This document shows, one piece after another, positions 19,688 to 27,005 of a stretch of DNA of 64,000 nucleotides. The stretch lies in NCBI RefSeq assembly GCF_000826655.1, contig NZ_JXJO01000011.1, forward strand, positions 124,001 to 188,000. The letters run 5' to 3'. Under the pieces are notes generated by a model, which saw only the letters and a list, made by a program, of their open reading frames with translations, was not told the origin of the DNA and ran no database searches. Every line of letters starts with the position of its first letter. Position 1 is the first letter of the stretch. A program made the position numbers and the translations under genes. This DNA is from Psychroserpens damuponensis. Lineage in GTDB: Bacteria > Bacteroidota > Bacteroidia > Flavobacteriales > Flavobacteriaceae.

Positions 19688-19701
19688 ATAGTAAATTAAA
19701 G

Positions 19702-19775
19702 TGGTCCCACTTGGGCTCGAACCAAGGACCACCTGATTATGAGTCAGGTGCTCTAACCAACTGAGCTATGGGACC
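19702..19775 (-). tRNA. tRNA-Met (anticodon CAU)
   Basis: A 74-base cloverleaf on the minus strand. The 7-bp acceptor is GGTCCCA with TGGGACC and discriminator A; the D arm has AGCTCAGTTGGTTAGAGC, the anticodon stem CCTGA/TCAGG encloses loop CTCATAA, and the T arm has GGTTCGAGCC. CCA is not encoded. The CAU anticodon fits elongator Met; the lysidine-modified Ile2 tRNA also has CAU in the gene and cannot be excluded without comparison. Confidence 0.93.
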
Positions 19776-19862
19776 AATTGATACAAGTATCAATCTTTTC
19801 TCTTTTAAAAGAGTGTGCAATATTACTACATATTTTAAAACTCTACAAGAATTTAAAGCAAT

Positions 19863-20267
19863 TTACGAGTCAATCTCTTGACATAACTCTATTAAAACAC
19901 CATTTGTGGCCTTTGGATGTAAAAAAGCAATCAATTTATTATCGGCTCCTTTCTTAGGTTTTTCATGTATCATTTTAAATCCTTCGCCTTTTAAACGAGC
20001 AATTTCTTTTTCAATATTGGCAACTGCAAAAGCAATGTGATGAATCCCTTCTCCTTTTTTTTCAATGAATTTTGCAATGGGACTATCTTCATTAGTTGCC
20101 TGTAACAACTCTATTTTATTAGGTCCATTCTTAAAAAAAGATGTGATGACACCTTCACTTTCTACCGCTTCAGTTTTGTAATGTTTTTTTCCAAAGAGTG
20201 CACCAAACAACTCATTTGATGCTTCAATATCTTTTACAGCTATACCTATATGTTCTATTTTTTCCAT
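19863..20267 (-). CDS. mce: Methylmalonyl-CoA epimerase
   Basis: A 134-residue VOC-fold enzyme that interconverts the (R) and (S) forms of methylmalonyl-CoA in the propionate pathway. The two beta-alpha-beta-beta-beta halves begin KIEHIGIAVKDIE and GIHHIAFAVANIE, each with a metal-binding His, and the last strand ends GVLIELCQE with the metal-binding Glu. The length is typical. It is transcribed away from rbfA; a TAACTTTG -7 box lies on the minus strand at 20322-20329, and a small hairpin (TTTCCGT/ACGGAAA, 20284-20301) is in its leader. Confidence 0.93.
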   Translation of the reverse strand: MEKIEHIGIAVKDIEASNELFGALFGKKHYKTEAVESEGVITSFFKNGPNKIELLQATNEDSPIAKFIEKKGEGIHHIAFAVANIEKEIARLKGEGFKMIHEKPKKGADNKLIAFLHPKATNGVLIELCQEIDS

Positions 20268-20321
20268 GTGAAACTCTTTTCAGTTTCCGTGAAAACGGAA
20301 ATCTCATTAATATTTGAGTTT

Positions 20322-20329
20322 CAAAGTTA
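20322..20329 (-). promoter_or_regulatory. -7 promoter box of mce
   Basis: TAACTTTG on the minus strand matches the Bacteroidota -7 consensus TAnnTTTG, 55 bases before the mce start codon. No clear -33 TTTG was seen. Confidence 0.4.
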
Positions 20330-20361
20330 ACATAATCCTTAATTATCGCCTATTTTTGCAG

Positions 20362-20390
20362 TTGGAAACCAAAACCTGGTTTTATTTTTG
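20362..20390 (+). promoter_or_regulatory. Promoter of rbfA
   Basis: TTG at 20362-20364 and TATTTTTG at 20383-20390 match the Bacteroidota -33/-7 pattern with an 18-base gap. A second TATTTTTG lies at 20351-20358. The start point would fall near 20397, inside the left arm of a perfect 10-base inverted repeat (20394-20403 and 20429-20438) that precedes the ATG at 20451. Confidence 0.45.
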
Positions 20391-20450
20391 ATAAAGTCGT
20401 TATATTAGTAAGTACAGATGAAGATGTCATAACGACTTAAATTTATAATT

Positions 20451-20849
20451 ATGGAAGAATTTACTCAAAGACAGAAAAAAATTGGCGGACTTTTACAAAA
20501 AGATCTTGCAGATATATTACAAAAAGCAGCTACAGATGGCGGAATGCGTGGCGTTATCATTTCTGTGAGTAAAGTTAACGTAACCACAGACTTATCGGTT
20601 GCAAAAGTATACCTCAGCGTTTTTCCTAACGGAAAAGGGAAAGAACTCATTGAAGGCATTCGCTCAAACACACCTTTAATTCGTCATGAAATGGCGCAAC
20701 GCACTAAAAATCAATTACGTCGCATGCCTAATCTCGAATTTTTTATTGACGACTCGTTAGAATATATTGACGGTATTGAACGTTCTCTCAAACGTGAAGA
20801 AGACCCAATTAAAGAAGCCGATCTCTTGGCGAAACGCAAAAAGAAATAA
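20451..20849 (+). CDS. rbfA: Ribosome-binding factor A
   Basis: A 132-residue KH-fold protein that matures the 30S subunit by helping 16S rRNA 5' processing. It begins with the family's RQKKIGGLLQKDLADIL helix, followed by SVSKVNVTTDLSVAKVYLSVFP and RHEMAQRTKNQLRRMPNLEFFIDDSLEYIDGIE. Length and order are those of Bacteroidota RbfA. It is 6 bases upstream of the permease gene, so the two are probably co-transcribed. Confidence 0.94.
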   Translation: MEEFTQRQKKIGGLLQKDLADILQKAATDGGMRGVIISVSKVNVTTDLSVAKVYLSVFPNGKGKELIEGIRSNTPLIRHEMAQRTKNQLRRMPNLEFFIDDSLEYIDGIERSLKREEDPIKEADLLAKRKKK

Positions 20850-20855
20850 TATAAA

Positions 20856-22058
20856 TTGAATGTCGCTCTTTACATAGCAAAACGGTATCTGTTTTCTAAA
20901 AGCAGCAATAATTCTATAAATATCATGACCATTATTGCAGCTTCTGGTACAGTAATTGCCGCTGCTGCACTGTTTATTGTGCTTTCAGGTTTTGCAGGAT
21001 TAAAAAACTTTAGTCTAGAATTTTCATCTTTTGTAGATCCAGATTTAAAAGTGTTTCCTAGTGAAGGAAAATCTTTTATGTTCTCAAATGAAGACGCTCT
21101 TAAAATTAATGACATCCCAGGAATACACAGTTTTTCTAAAACCATTGAAGAACGCGTTATTTTAGAGTTTGATGGTAAAAAACAAATCGTTACCATGAAA
21201 GGTGTTGATGACAACTTCACCAAAGTAACTGCGATTGATTCTATGATTTACTACGGAAATTGGCTAGAACCAGGCACCAATCAAATTGTTTCAGGTGGAG
21301 GCATTTCTAACAAACTATCTTTTGGTGTTCTTGATCTCACTAGAAATCAAAAAATCTATGTCCCAAAACCTGGAAAAGGTCAAATCACATCTGTAAAAGG
21401 CGCTTTTAATTCCGTACTAGCCTACAATATTGGCATTTTTGATATTAATGTAGAACTCAATAACGAATACATTTTTGCTAATATCGACACAGCACGATAC
21501 CTTCTTAATTATGATGAAGCTCAAGTATCATCAATAGAACTAAAATTAGAAGACGAAGCCAACGAGGTTAAAATTTCCGAAGCATTAAAAACTATTTTTG
21601 GAAATCGTGCCATCATCAAAAATAGAGCTCAATTAAACGACGCACTTTACAAAATGCTCAACACCGAAAATATGGCTGTTTATCTTATTTTTACTTTAGT
21701 TATTATTATCGCGCTTTTTAATGTTGTTGGTGCGTTAATCATGATGATTTTAGATAAAAAAGCCTCCTTAAACACACTGTTTAATTTAGGAACAACAACA
21801 AAAGAAATCAGACGAATTTTCTTTTTACAAGGCAGTTTAATGACTGTTCTCGCTGGTACAATAGGATTAATTCTAGGGTTTGTAATTATCTTTTTGCAAC
21901 AACAATTTGCTCTTATTATGCTAACGCCTTCATTGCCTTATCCAGTAGAAATTAAGGGTATCAATTTTATAATTGTTATGGTAACAATTTTTGTTTTAGG
22001 AATTTTAGCATCTAAATTAGCATCGCAGCGCATAACTCGAGAATTAGTGAAAGGATAA
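20856..22058 (+). CDS. FtsX/LolC-family ABC transporter permease
   Basis: A 400-residue inner-membrane permease with one N-terminal span (after YIAKRYLFSKSSNN), a large periplasmic MacB-like core domain (residues about 45-255) and three C-terminal FtsX spans from about residue 270. This is the LolC/LolE layout used to move lipoproteins out of the inner membrane. The start is TTG at 20856, supported by the conserved N-terminus of this family and the short spacing from rbfA. No ATPase partner is nearby; it would be encoded elsewhere. Confidence 0.87.
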   Translation: MNVALYIAKRYLFSKSSNNSINIMTIIAASGTVIAAAALFIVLSGFAGLKNFSLEFSSFVDPDLKVFPSEGKSFMFSNEDALKINDIPGIHSFSKTIEERVILEFDGKKQIVTMKGVDDNFTKVTAIDSMIYYGNWLEPGTNQIVSGGGISNKLSFGVLDLTRNQKIYVPKPGKGQITSVKGAFNSVLAYNIGIFDINVELNNEYIFANIDTARYLLNYDEAQVSSIELKLEDEANEVKISEALKTIFGNRAIIKNRAQLNDALYKMLNTENMAVYLIFTLVIIIALFNVVGALIMMILDKKASLNTLFNLGTTTKEIRRIFFLQGSLMTVLAGTIGLILGFVIIFLQQQFALIMLTPSLPYPVEIKGINFIIVMVTIFVLGILASKLASQRITRELVKG

Positions 22059-22117
22059 CGATGTAAGCATTAATCAGTCATCAGTAGGTACTAAATCAAC
22101 TTCATGACTCAGCGATA

Positions 22118-23152
22118 TCAAGAAAACTGATGATCGCCAAATAACTCTAAAACCTCATCAAATGCAGCAAATACATCTTTAGAGTCGTCACTGGTTACCA
22201 TTTTCATTCTGTGTTCTTTAAAGTTTGGAATCCCTTTAAAGTAATTTGTATAATGACGTCGCGTTTCAAAAACACCTAAGCGTTCGCCTTTCCAATCAAT
22301 AGACATTTGAAGATGTCGTCTAGCCGCATCTACACGCTCTGCCATAGAAATTGGATCTAAATGTTCACCTGTTTTAAAATAGTGTTTTACTTGTTTAAAA
22401 AACCAAGGATTACCAATGGTAGCTCGACCAATCATACAACCATCTAAACCATAACTGTCTCGCATTTCCATAGCACGTTCAGGCGTATTAACATCGCCAT
22501 TTCCAAAAACAGGAATATGCATTCTAGGGTTGTTTTTTACAGCCGCAATAGGTTTCCAATCTGCATCACCTTTATACATTTGTGCACGTGTTCGTCCATG
22601 AATAGAAATCGCTTTACAACCAACATCTTGTAAGCGCTCAGCAACCTCAACAATTTTTATAGAGTCATGATCCCAACCCAAACGTGTTTTTACGGTTACA
22701 GGTAAATTGGTACGTTTTACCATCTCGGCAGTGAGTTGTTCCATAAGGCAGATATCTTTTAAAATACCTGCTCCTGCACCTTTACTCACAACTTTTTTTA
22801 CAGGACAACCAAAATTAATGTCTATAATATCTGGGTTAGAACGCTCAACAATATCAATAGTTTGCAGCATACTCTCCATATTGGCACCAAAAATTTGGAT
22901 CCCAACAGGTCGTTCTTTTTCGTAAATATCGAGTTTCATCACGCTTTTTGCCGCATCACGAATTAAACCCTCGCTAGAGATAAACTCAGTGTACACCACA
23001 TCTGCTCCTTGCTCCTTGCATAATGCTCTAAATGGTGGGTCGCTAACATCTTCCATTGGAGCTAACAACAACGGAAAATTTGGAAGTTCTATATCGCCTA
23101 TTTTTACCAAACTCAATTTATTTTGCGTAAAATTAGGGTTTTTATTCAGCAT
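22118..23152 (-). CDS. dusB: tRNA-dihydrouridine synthase
   Basis: An FMN-dependent TIM-barrel enzyme that reduces uridine in the D-loop of tRNAs. Family blocks are present: LLLAPMEDVSDPPFR, DINFGCPVKKVVSKGAGAG with the catalytic Cys, PVTVKTRLGWD, SIHGRTRAQMYKG and GCMIGRATIGNPWFF. The ATG at 23152 touches the T-run of an upstream terminator, leaving no leader. A TTG at 23110, just before VKIGDIELP, fits the usual DusB N-terminus better and would give 330 residues. I keep the longer frame but regard its start as uncertain. Confidence 0.93.
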   Translation of the reverse strand: MLNKNPNFTQNKLSLVKIGDIELPNFPLLLAPMEDVSDPPFRALCKEQGADVVYTEFISSEGLIRDAAKSVMKLDIYEKERPVGIQIFGANMESMLQTIDIVERSNPDIIDINFGCPVKKVVSKGAGAGILKDICLMEQLTAEMVKRTNLPVTVKTRLGWDHDSIKIVEVAERLQDVGCKAISIHGRTRAQMYKGDADWKPIAAVKNNPRMHIPVFGNGDVNTPERAMEMRDSYGLDGCMIGRATIGNPWFFKQVKHYFKTGEHLDPISMAERVDAARRHLQMSIDWKGERLGVFETRRHYTNYFKGIPNFKEHRMKMVTSDDSKDVFAAFDEVLELFGDHQFS

Positions 23153-23179
23153 AAAAAAAACCTCTACTTAAAGTAGAGG
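23153..23179 (-). terminator. Terminator of the 23208-23894 lipoprotein gene
   Basis: Nine-base arms CCTCTACTT (23161-23169) and AAGTAGAGG (23171-23179) form a tight hairpin. On the minus strand it is followed by eight T residues (23153-23160) that end exactly at the first ATG of the dusB frame. Confidence 0.8.
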
Positions 23180-23207
23180 CTAATTATAATATTTTATAAC
23201 TTTCTAA

Positions 23208-23894
23208 TTAATCAAAAGGTATTGGCAGTTTAAATTGACCATCTGTAATTTCAATGACGTCACTTGGATCATCTACGTTATATAATTTCATTGTAAAATT
23301 ACCTTCTAACAATTGCTCAATTTGTAATGTTTGAGCTCCAAATGTAACATTGTTGTTTACAGAGCTTGTAATTTCAAATGTACTTCCTGTTTGGTCTCCA
23401 CCTAATGAACTATAATATACATCACCTGTAGAATCAAATGTAAATTGTGCACTTACATCTCCTGTAGAACCAGAAACAACATGGTCACTCACTGCATAAT
23501 CATAATAACTTACAGGAAAAGCATCATTAAAAGTTTGAGAAGCACTCTCCTCTGATCCACATAAATAAAAACGAATAAAATCAAAAGACATACTTGGTCT
23601 ATTCTCAGTTTCAAATTCAGGATACACACCAATAGCATAATTTAAACCTCCAGTATCTGGATAATAAGCACAGGTTGTTGTGATAGAATTTCCAGAAAGG
23701 GATAAATAATAATCTGCAGTTGTAGCTGATTCTAATTGACCATAAACAAACGATTCGCCATTCACTTTACCCGAAATAAAATAAAGATAGTCATCATTAT
23801 TAACTGAAGGGTCTGAACTTGAAGAATCATCACTGCTACAAGCAGTCAATAAAATAGCAAAACATAAAGTGCCAAGAAGTTTTAATTTTTTCAT
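23208..23894 (-). CDS. Lipoprotein of unknown function
   Basis: A 228-residue lipoprotein with lipobox LTAC followed by a Ser/Asp stretch (SSDDSSSSD), a common Bacteroidota surface-lipoprotein start. The mature part is beta-strand-rich, with Gly, Ser and Tyr patterns and no motif I recognise. It has its own terminator downstream. It may be a surface-exposed beta-sandwich protein; no function can be given. Confidence 0.8.
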   Translation of the reverse strand: MKKLKLLGTLCFAILLTACSSDDSSSSDPSVNNDDYLYFISGKVNGESFVYGQLESATTADYYLSLSGNSITTTCAYYPDTGGLNYAIGVYPEFETENRPSMSFDFIRFYLCGSEESASQTFNDAFPVSYYDYAVSDHVVSGSTGDVSAQFTFDSTGDVYYSSLGGDQTGSTFEITSSVNNNVTFGAQTLQIEQLLEGNFTMKLYNVDDPSDVIEITDGQFKLPIPFD

Positions 23895-23980
23895 AAATAG
23901 AGTTTTTATATATTAACATCTAACAAATCTAGAATTTTTCATACAAAAACCTAGTTTCACAACCATAAATTGATTTTAAA

Positions 23981-24724
23981 TTGCAAATCCCATTCCAACC
24001 AGAACTCTTTGGTATTACGCTAAATACTCACTTAATATTAGAGTATCTTGCGTTTTTTATTGCCTTTCGATATTATGTGATTTTACGTCGCAAAGGTGAC
24101 GATCATATAAATTCTGGAAATCGGTTATCTATCATCCTTGGTGCAACTTTAGGTGCTTTGATTGGCTCTCGCTTCATTGGGATTCTCGAGAACCCTTTAG
24201 TTGATTTTTCCGCAGAACATATTATAAACCTTCTCAATACCAAAACCATTATGGGTGGTTTATTTGGTGGTTTGCTTGGTGTTGAGCTGGCTAAAAAAAT
24301 TATTGGTGAGCAAGCTTCATCTGGAGACTTATTTGTTTTCCCTATTATTCTAGGCATTTTTATTGGTCGCGTAGGTTGTTTCCTTTCTGGTATTAATGAA
24401 TTTACCTACGGAAATGTAACAACTTCAAGTTTTGGAATGGATTTAGGAGACGGTCTCTTACGACATCCAACCTCGCTTTATGAACTCATTTTTTTAGTGA
24501 TGTTATGGTTAGGATTACAATTTCTACATAAACGTGCCAACCTGAAAAATGGAGAACTTTTTAAGCTTTTTATGCTGGCCTATTTTGGATTTAGATTTGG
24601 TATTGAATTTTTAAAGCCAAATGTTTTTCATGTGTTTGGGTTGAGTACAATTCAGCTTTTATGTGTAATTTGTTGGTTGTATTACAGCAAATTTTTAATT
24701 CAAAAACTAAACAATGCCAGTTAG
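23981..24724 (+). CDS. Divergent Lgt-like (prolipoprotein diacylglyceryl transferase family) membrane protein
   Basis: A 247-residue protein with about seven membrane spans that matches the Lgt family. It keeps the family's GRVG core motif, here GRVGCFLSG where canonical Lgt has GRxGNFxN, and HPTSLYE where Lgt has HPxQLYE. Because the Asn of the core motif is replaced by Cys and the following residues differ, this is probably not the housekeeping Lgt but a paralogue acting on another glycerolipid acceptor or donor. The start is TTG at 23981. The last 11 bases overlap the radical SAM gene, so the two are translationally linked. A role in modifying glycerophospholipids together with that enzyme is inferred. 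Confidence 0.8.
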   Translation: MQIPFQPELFGITLNTHLILEYLAFFIAFRYYVILRRKGDDHINSGNRLSIILGATLGALIGSRFIGILENPLVDFSAEHIINLLNTKTIMGGLFGGLLGVELAKKIIGEQASSGDLFVFPIILGIFIGRVGCFLSGINEFTYGNVTTSSFGMDLGDGLLRHPTSLYELIFLVMLWLGLQFLHKRANLKNGELFKLFMLAYFGFRFGIEFLKPNVFHVFGLSTIQLLCVICWLYYSKFLIQKLNNAS

Positions 24725-26108
24725 AAACTATACCTACTACGATTTTACAATGAGTTTATGTCCAGAATGTTTACGACGAGTGGATGCTAAAATCGTTTTT
24801 GAAAACGGAAACGTGTACATGCTCAAACGCTGTAACGAGCATGGGAATTCTAAAGTCCTTATTGCTGATGATATTGAGTATTATAAAAACATTAGAAACT
24901 ATAATAAACCTAGTGAAACACCATATACGTTTAATACAAAAACCGATTATGGTTGCCCTTATGATTGCGGTTTGTGTCCAGACCACGAGCAGCATTCGTG
25001 TTTAACGGTTGTTGAGGTTACAGATCGCTGTAATCTTACGTGTCCGACGTGTTATGCTGGTTCATCACCCACTTATGGTCGTCATCGTACTTTAGATGAA
25101 GTTAAAGCCATGTTAGATACTATTGTGAGAAATGAAAAGGAGCCTGATGTGGTGCAAATTTCTGGAGGAGAACCAACAATACATCCGCAATTTTGGGAGA
25201 TTATGGATTATGCAAAATCACTGCCTATTCGCCATTTAATGCTCAATACCAACGGTATTAAAATTGCTAAAGATTTTGCTTTCGCAGAACGACTAAAAAC
25301 CTACGCTCCAGATTTTGAGATCTATCTTCAATTTGACTCCTTTGAAAATGCTGTGTTACGAGAATTACGTGGTGCAGATTTAACTGATATTAGAAAACAA
25401 GCTATAGATAACCTCAACACTTTAAACCTATCAACCACTTTGGTTGTTACGCTTCAAAAAGGATTGAATGATGGTGAAATAGGAAAGATTATCAACTATG
25501 CCTTAAAACAAAAATGTATTAGAGGTGTCACATTTCAGCCTACACAAATAGCAGGTCGTTTAGATAATTTTGATCCAGAAACAGATCGAATGACCTTAAC
25601 CGAAGTGCGACGTAAAATCATGGAGCAAACCTCTATTTTTAATAGTGACGATTTGCTACCAGTACCTTGCAATCCTGATGCTCTAGTGATGGGTTATGCT
25701 TTAAAATTGGGAGATGAAGTATTCCCTTTAACACGCTATATAAATCCTAATGATTTGTTAGATAATAGCAAAAACACTATTATTTACGAGCAAGACGAAC
25801 AATTACAAGGCAAAATGATTGAGTTGTTTAGTACAGGAAATTCAGTAGAAAAGGCTGAGGAAAACCTTAAATCTATCATGTGCTGTTTACCAAATATTGA
25901 TGCGCCAGAGTTGGGATATGATAATTTATTTAGAATCATCATTATGCAATTTATAGATGCTTATAATTTTGATGTAAGAGCTATTAAAAAGTCATGTGTG
26001 CATATCGTTGATAAAGACAACAAAATTATCCCTTTTGAAACCATGAATTTATTTTATCGCGATGATAAAAAAGCAAAATTAGAAGCACTTAGAAACGAAA
26101 TTAAATGA
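24714..26108 (+). CDS. Radical SAM enzyme of the COG1964/tetraether-synthase-like type
   Basis: A 464-residue iron-sulfur enzyme. The radical SAM cluster motif CNLTCPTC is at residues 106-113, followed by the SAM-binding QISGGEPTIHP near 145. Ahead of it are extra cysteines: CPEC at 16-19 and a GCPYDCGLCPDHEQHSC block at 81-96 that could hold an additional Fe-S or metal centre. A C-terminal region with more cysteines follows the barrel. This order of Cys blocks, as I recall it, is that of archaeal COG1964 proteins, which include the Tes enzyme that joins lipid tails into tetraethers. The upstream Lgt-like gene overlaps by 11 bases, and the next gene starts in this gene's stop codon (ATGA). 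A lipid C-C coupling or alkyl-modification role is a hypothesis, not shown. Confidence 0.83.
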   Translation: MPVRNYTYYDFTMSLCPECLRRVDAKIVFENGNVYMLKRCNEHGNSKVLIADDIEYYKNIRNYNKPSETPYTFNTKTDYGCPYDCGLCPDHEQHSCLTVVEVTDRCNLTCPTCYAGSSPTYGRHRTLDEVKAMLDTIVRNEKEPDVVQISGGEPTIHPQFWEIMDYAKSLPIRHLMLNTNGIKIAKDFAFAERLKTYAPDFEIYLQFDSFENAVLRELRGADLTDIRKQAIDNLNTLNLSTTLVVTLQKGLNDGEIGKIINYALKQKCIRGVTFQPTQIAGRLDNFDPETDRMTLTEVRRKIMEQTSIFNSDDLLPVPCNPDALVMGYALKLGDEVFPLTRYINPNDLLDNSKNTIIYEQDEQLQGKMIELFSTGNSVEKAEENLKSIMCCLPNIDAPELGYDNLFRIIIMQFIDAYNFDVRAIKKSCVHIVDKDNKIIPFETMNLFYRDDKKAKLEALRNEIK

Positions 26109-26317
26109 TATCTTTAATTCTAGATAGAGCAGATGGTTATGCGCTAGTTCTCATAATTATTGTTTTGATTTTGCTCTTGTTACCTGTTTTTTTATTTCTA
26201 ATTGGATTATTTCAACTTAAAAAACATAAAAAAAGAGGACAGATAATTTTAATAATTGCCACAGTATACACATTTTTGAGTATTATAATTTGGGGTAATT
26301 TAATTTTTAACAACTAG
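26105..26317 (+). CDS. Small two-span membrane protein, copy 1
   Basis: A 70-residue protein whose ATG overlaps the stop of the radical SAM gene (ATGA). It has two hydrophobic segments (about 14-36 and 47-68) separated by a basic loop, KKHKKRG. The second segment (IILIIATVYTFLSI) aligns with the same part of the next protein. The tight coupling suggests that it acts with the lipid-related enzymes upstream. I recognise no family. Confidence 0.7.
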   Translation: MISLILDRADGYALVLIIIVLILLLLPVFLFLIGLFQLKKHKKRGQIILIIATVYTFLSIIIWGNLIFNN

Positions 26318-26322
26318 AAACC

Positions 26323-26526
26323 ATGTTTTTATCACCAAATATGAATTTTGACGGTTTGTTTATCATGATACTATTAATCATGTTTGGCCCAGGAATTTTA
26401 TTAACTATAATTGGTATCGCTGTTTATGGTAAAAACAAAAAAGCAGCAAAAGTACTTTTTATTATTGCTGTTGTGTATACTATAATTAGCCTTGGGCTTT
26501 GCGGTGCACTTATGAGTGGTTTTTAA
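26323..26526 (+). CDS. Small two-span membrane protein, copy 2
   Basis: A 67-residue protein that starts 5 bases after copy 1 and has the same build: two hydrophobic segments around a basic loop (GKNKKAAK) and the shared VLFIIAVVYTIISL block. It is probably a tandem duplicate of copy 1. The 3' end overlaps the convergent DUF4345-like gene by 17 bases. Confidence 0.68.
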   Translation: MFLSPNMNFDGLFIMILLIMFGPGILLTIIGIAVYGKNKKAAKVLFIIAVVYTIISLGLCGALMSGF

Positions 26527-26902
26527 AAATATTTAACACCCAAACACCATAAAAGCCTAAAAACAATTCTGCAACGGTACCAAACACATAACCAAATGTT
26601 GGTAGGCCATCAAGAATAATACTCAATACTCTTCCAAAACCTAAACCTAGCATAAAAATGATATTTGTAAGAAGTGCTGTTTTGAGGTAATGAGACTTAA
26701 AAATGCCTAAAATCCAAATTACAGAAAATCCCAAATACAAACCCATTATAGCTTTATGGAAATTGCGCTCATCAACCGTTTCAACATACATGTCAAAACT
26801 TAAACTGGGTTCAAAACCATACACAAAAGCCACAGGAATCACAATACATACTGAGATGAATAAGTGAATTTTAGTGATGATGTCTTGTTTGGTTTTTAGC
26901 AT
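26510..26902 (-). CDS. DUF4345-like four-span membrane protein
   Basis: A 130-residue membrane protein with four predicted spans. Features typical of DUF4345 include the DERNFHKAIMGLYLGFSVIW segment in span 2 and the GFGRVLSIILDG motif in span 3. The function of the family is unknown. It points toward the radical SAM operon and overlaps its last gene by 17 bases at the 3' ends, so it is a separate transcript. Confidence 0.78.
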   Translation of the reverse strand: MLKTKQDIITKIHLFISVCIVIPVAFVYGFEPSLSFDMYVETVDERNFHKAIMGLYLGFSVIWILGIFKSHYLKTALLTNIIFMLGLGFGRVLSIILDGLPTFGYVFGTVAELFLGFYGVWVLNIFKNHS

Positions 26903-26916
26903 ATTTATGATTTCAT

Positions 26917-26994
26917 GTCATTTAGAGCGCTAGCGAAGAATCTTTTTGTTTTAATGTATTAGAGATTCTGCAGTCGTGTCTCCTTCAAAATGAC
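26917..26994. repeat. Imperfect palindromic intergenic repeat (GTCATT...AATGAC type), copy A
   Basis: The element is bounded by GTCATTT (26917-26923) and AAATGAC (26988-26994). Inside it, AGAATCT (26937-26943) pairs with AGATTCT (26963-26969), so it folds as two nested stems. A second copy with the same design lies at 52699-52763. Such REP-like elements are frequent between genes in many Bacteroidota. Confidence 0.55.
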
Positions 26995-27005
26995 AAATAA
27001 CTAAT

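Noticed and set aside
23981-24724. Calling this gene the housekeeping lgt
   Set aside because: The core GRxGNFxN motif is altered to GRVGCFLSG, and the gene is fused in an operon with a radical SAM enzyme, so a paralogue is more likely.
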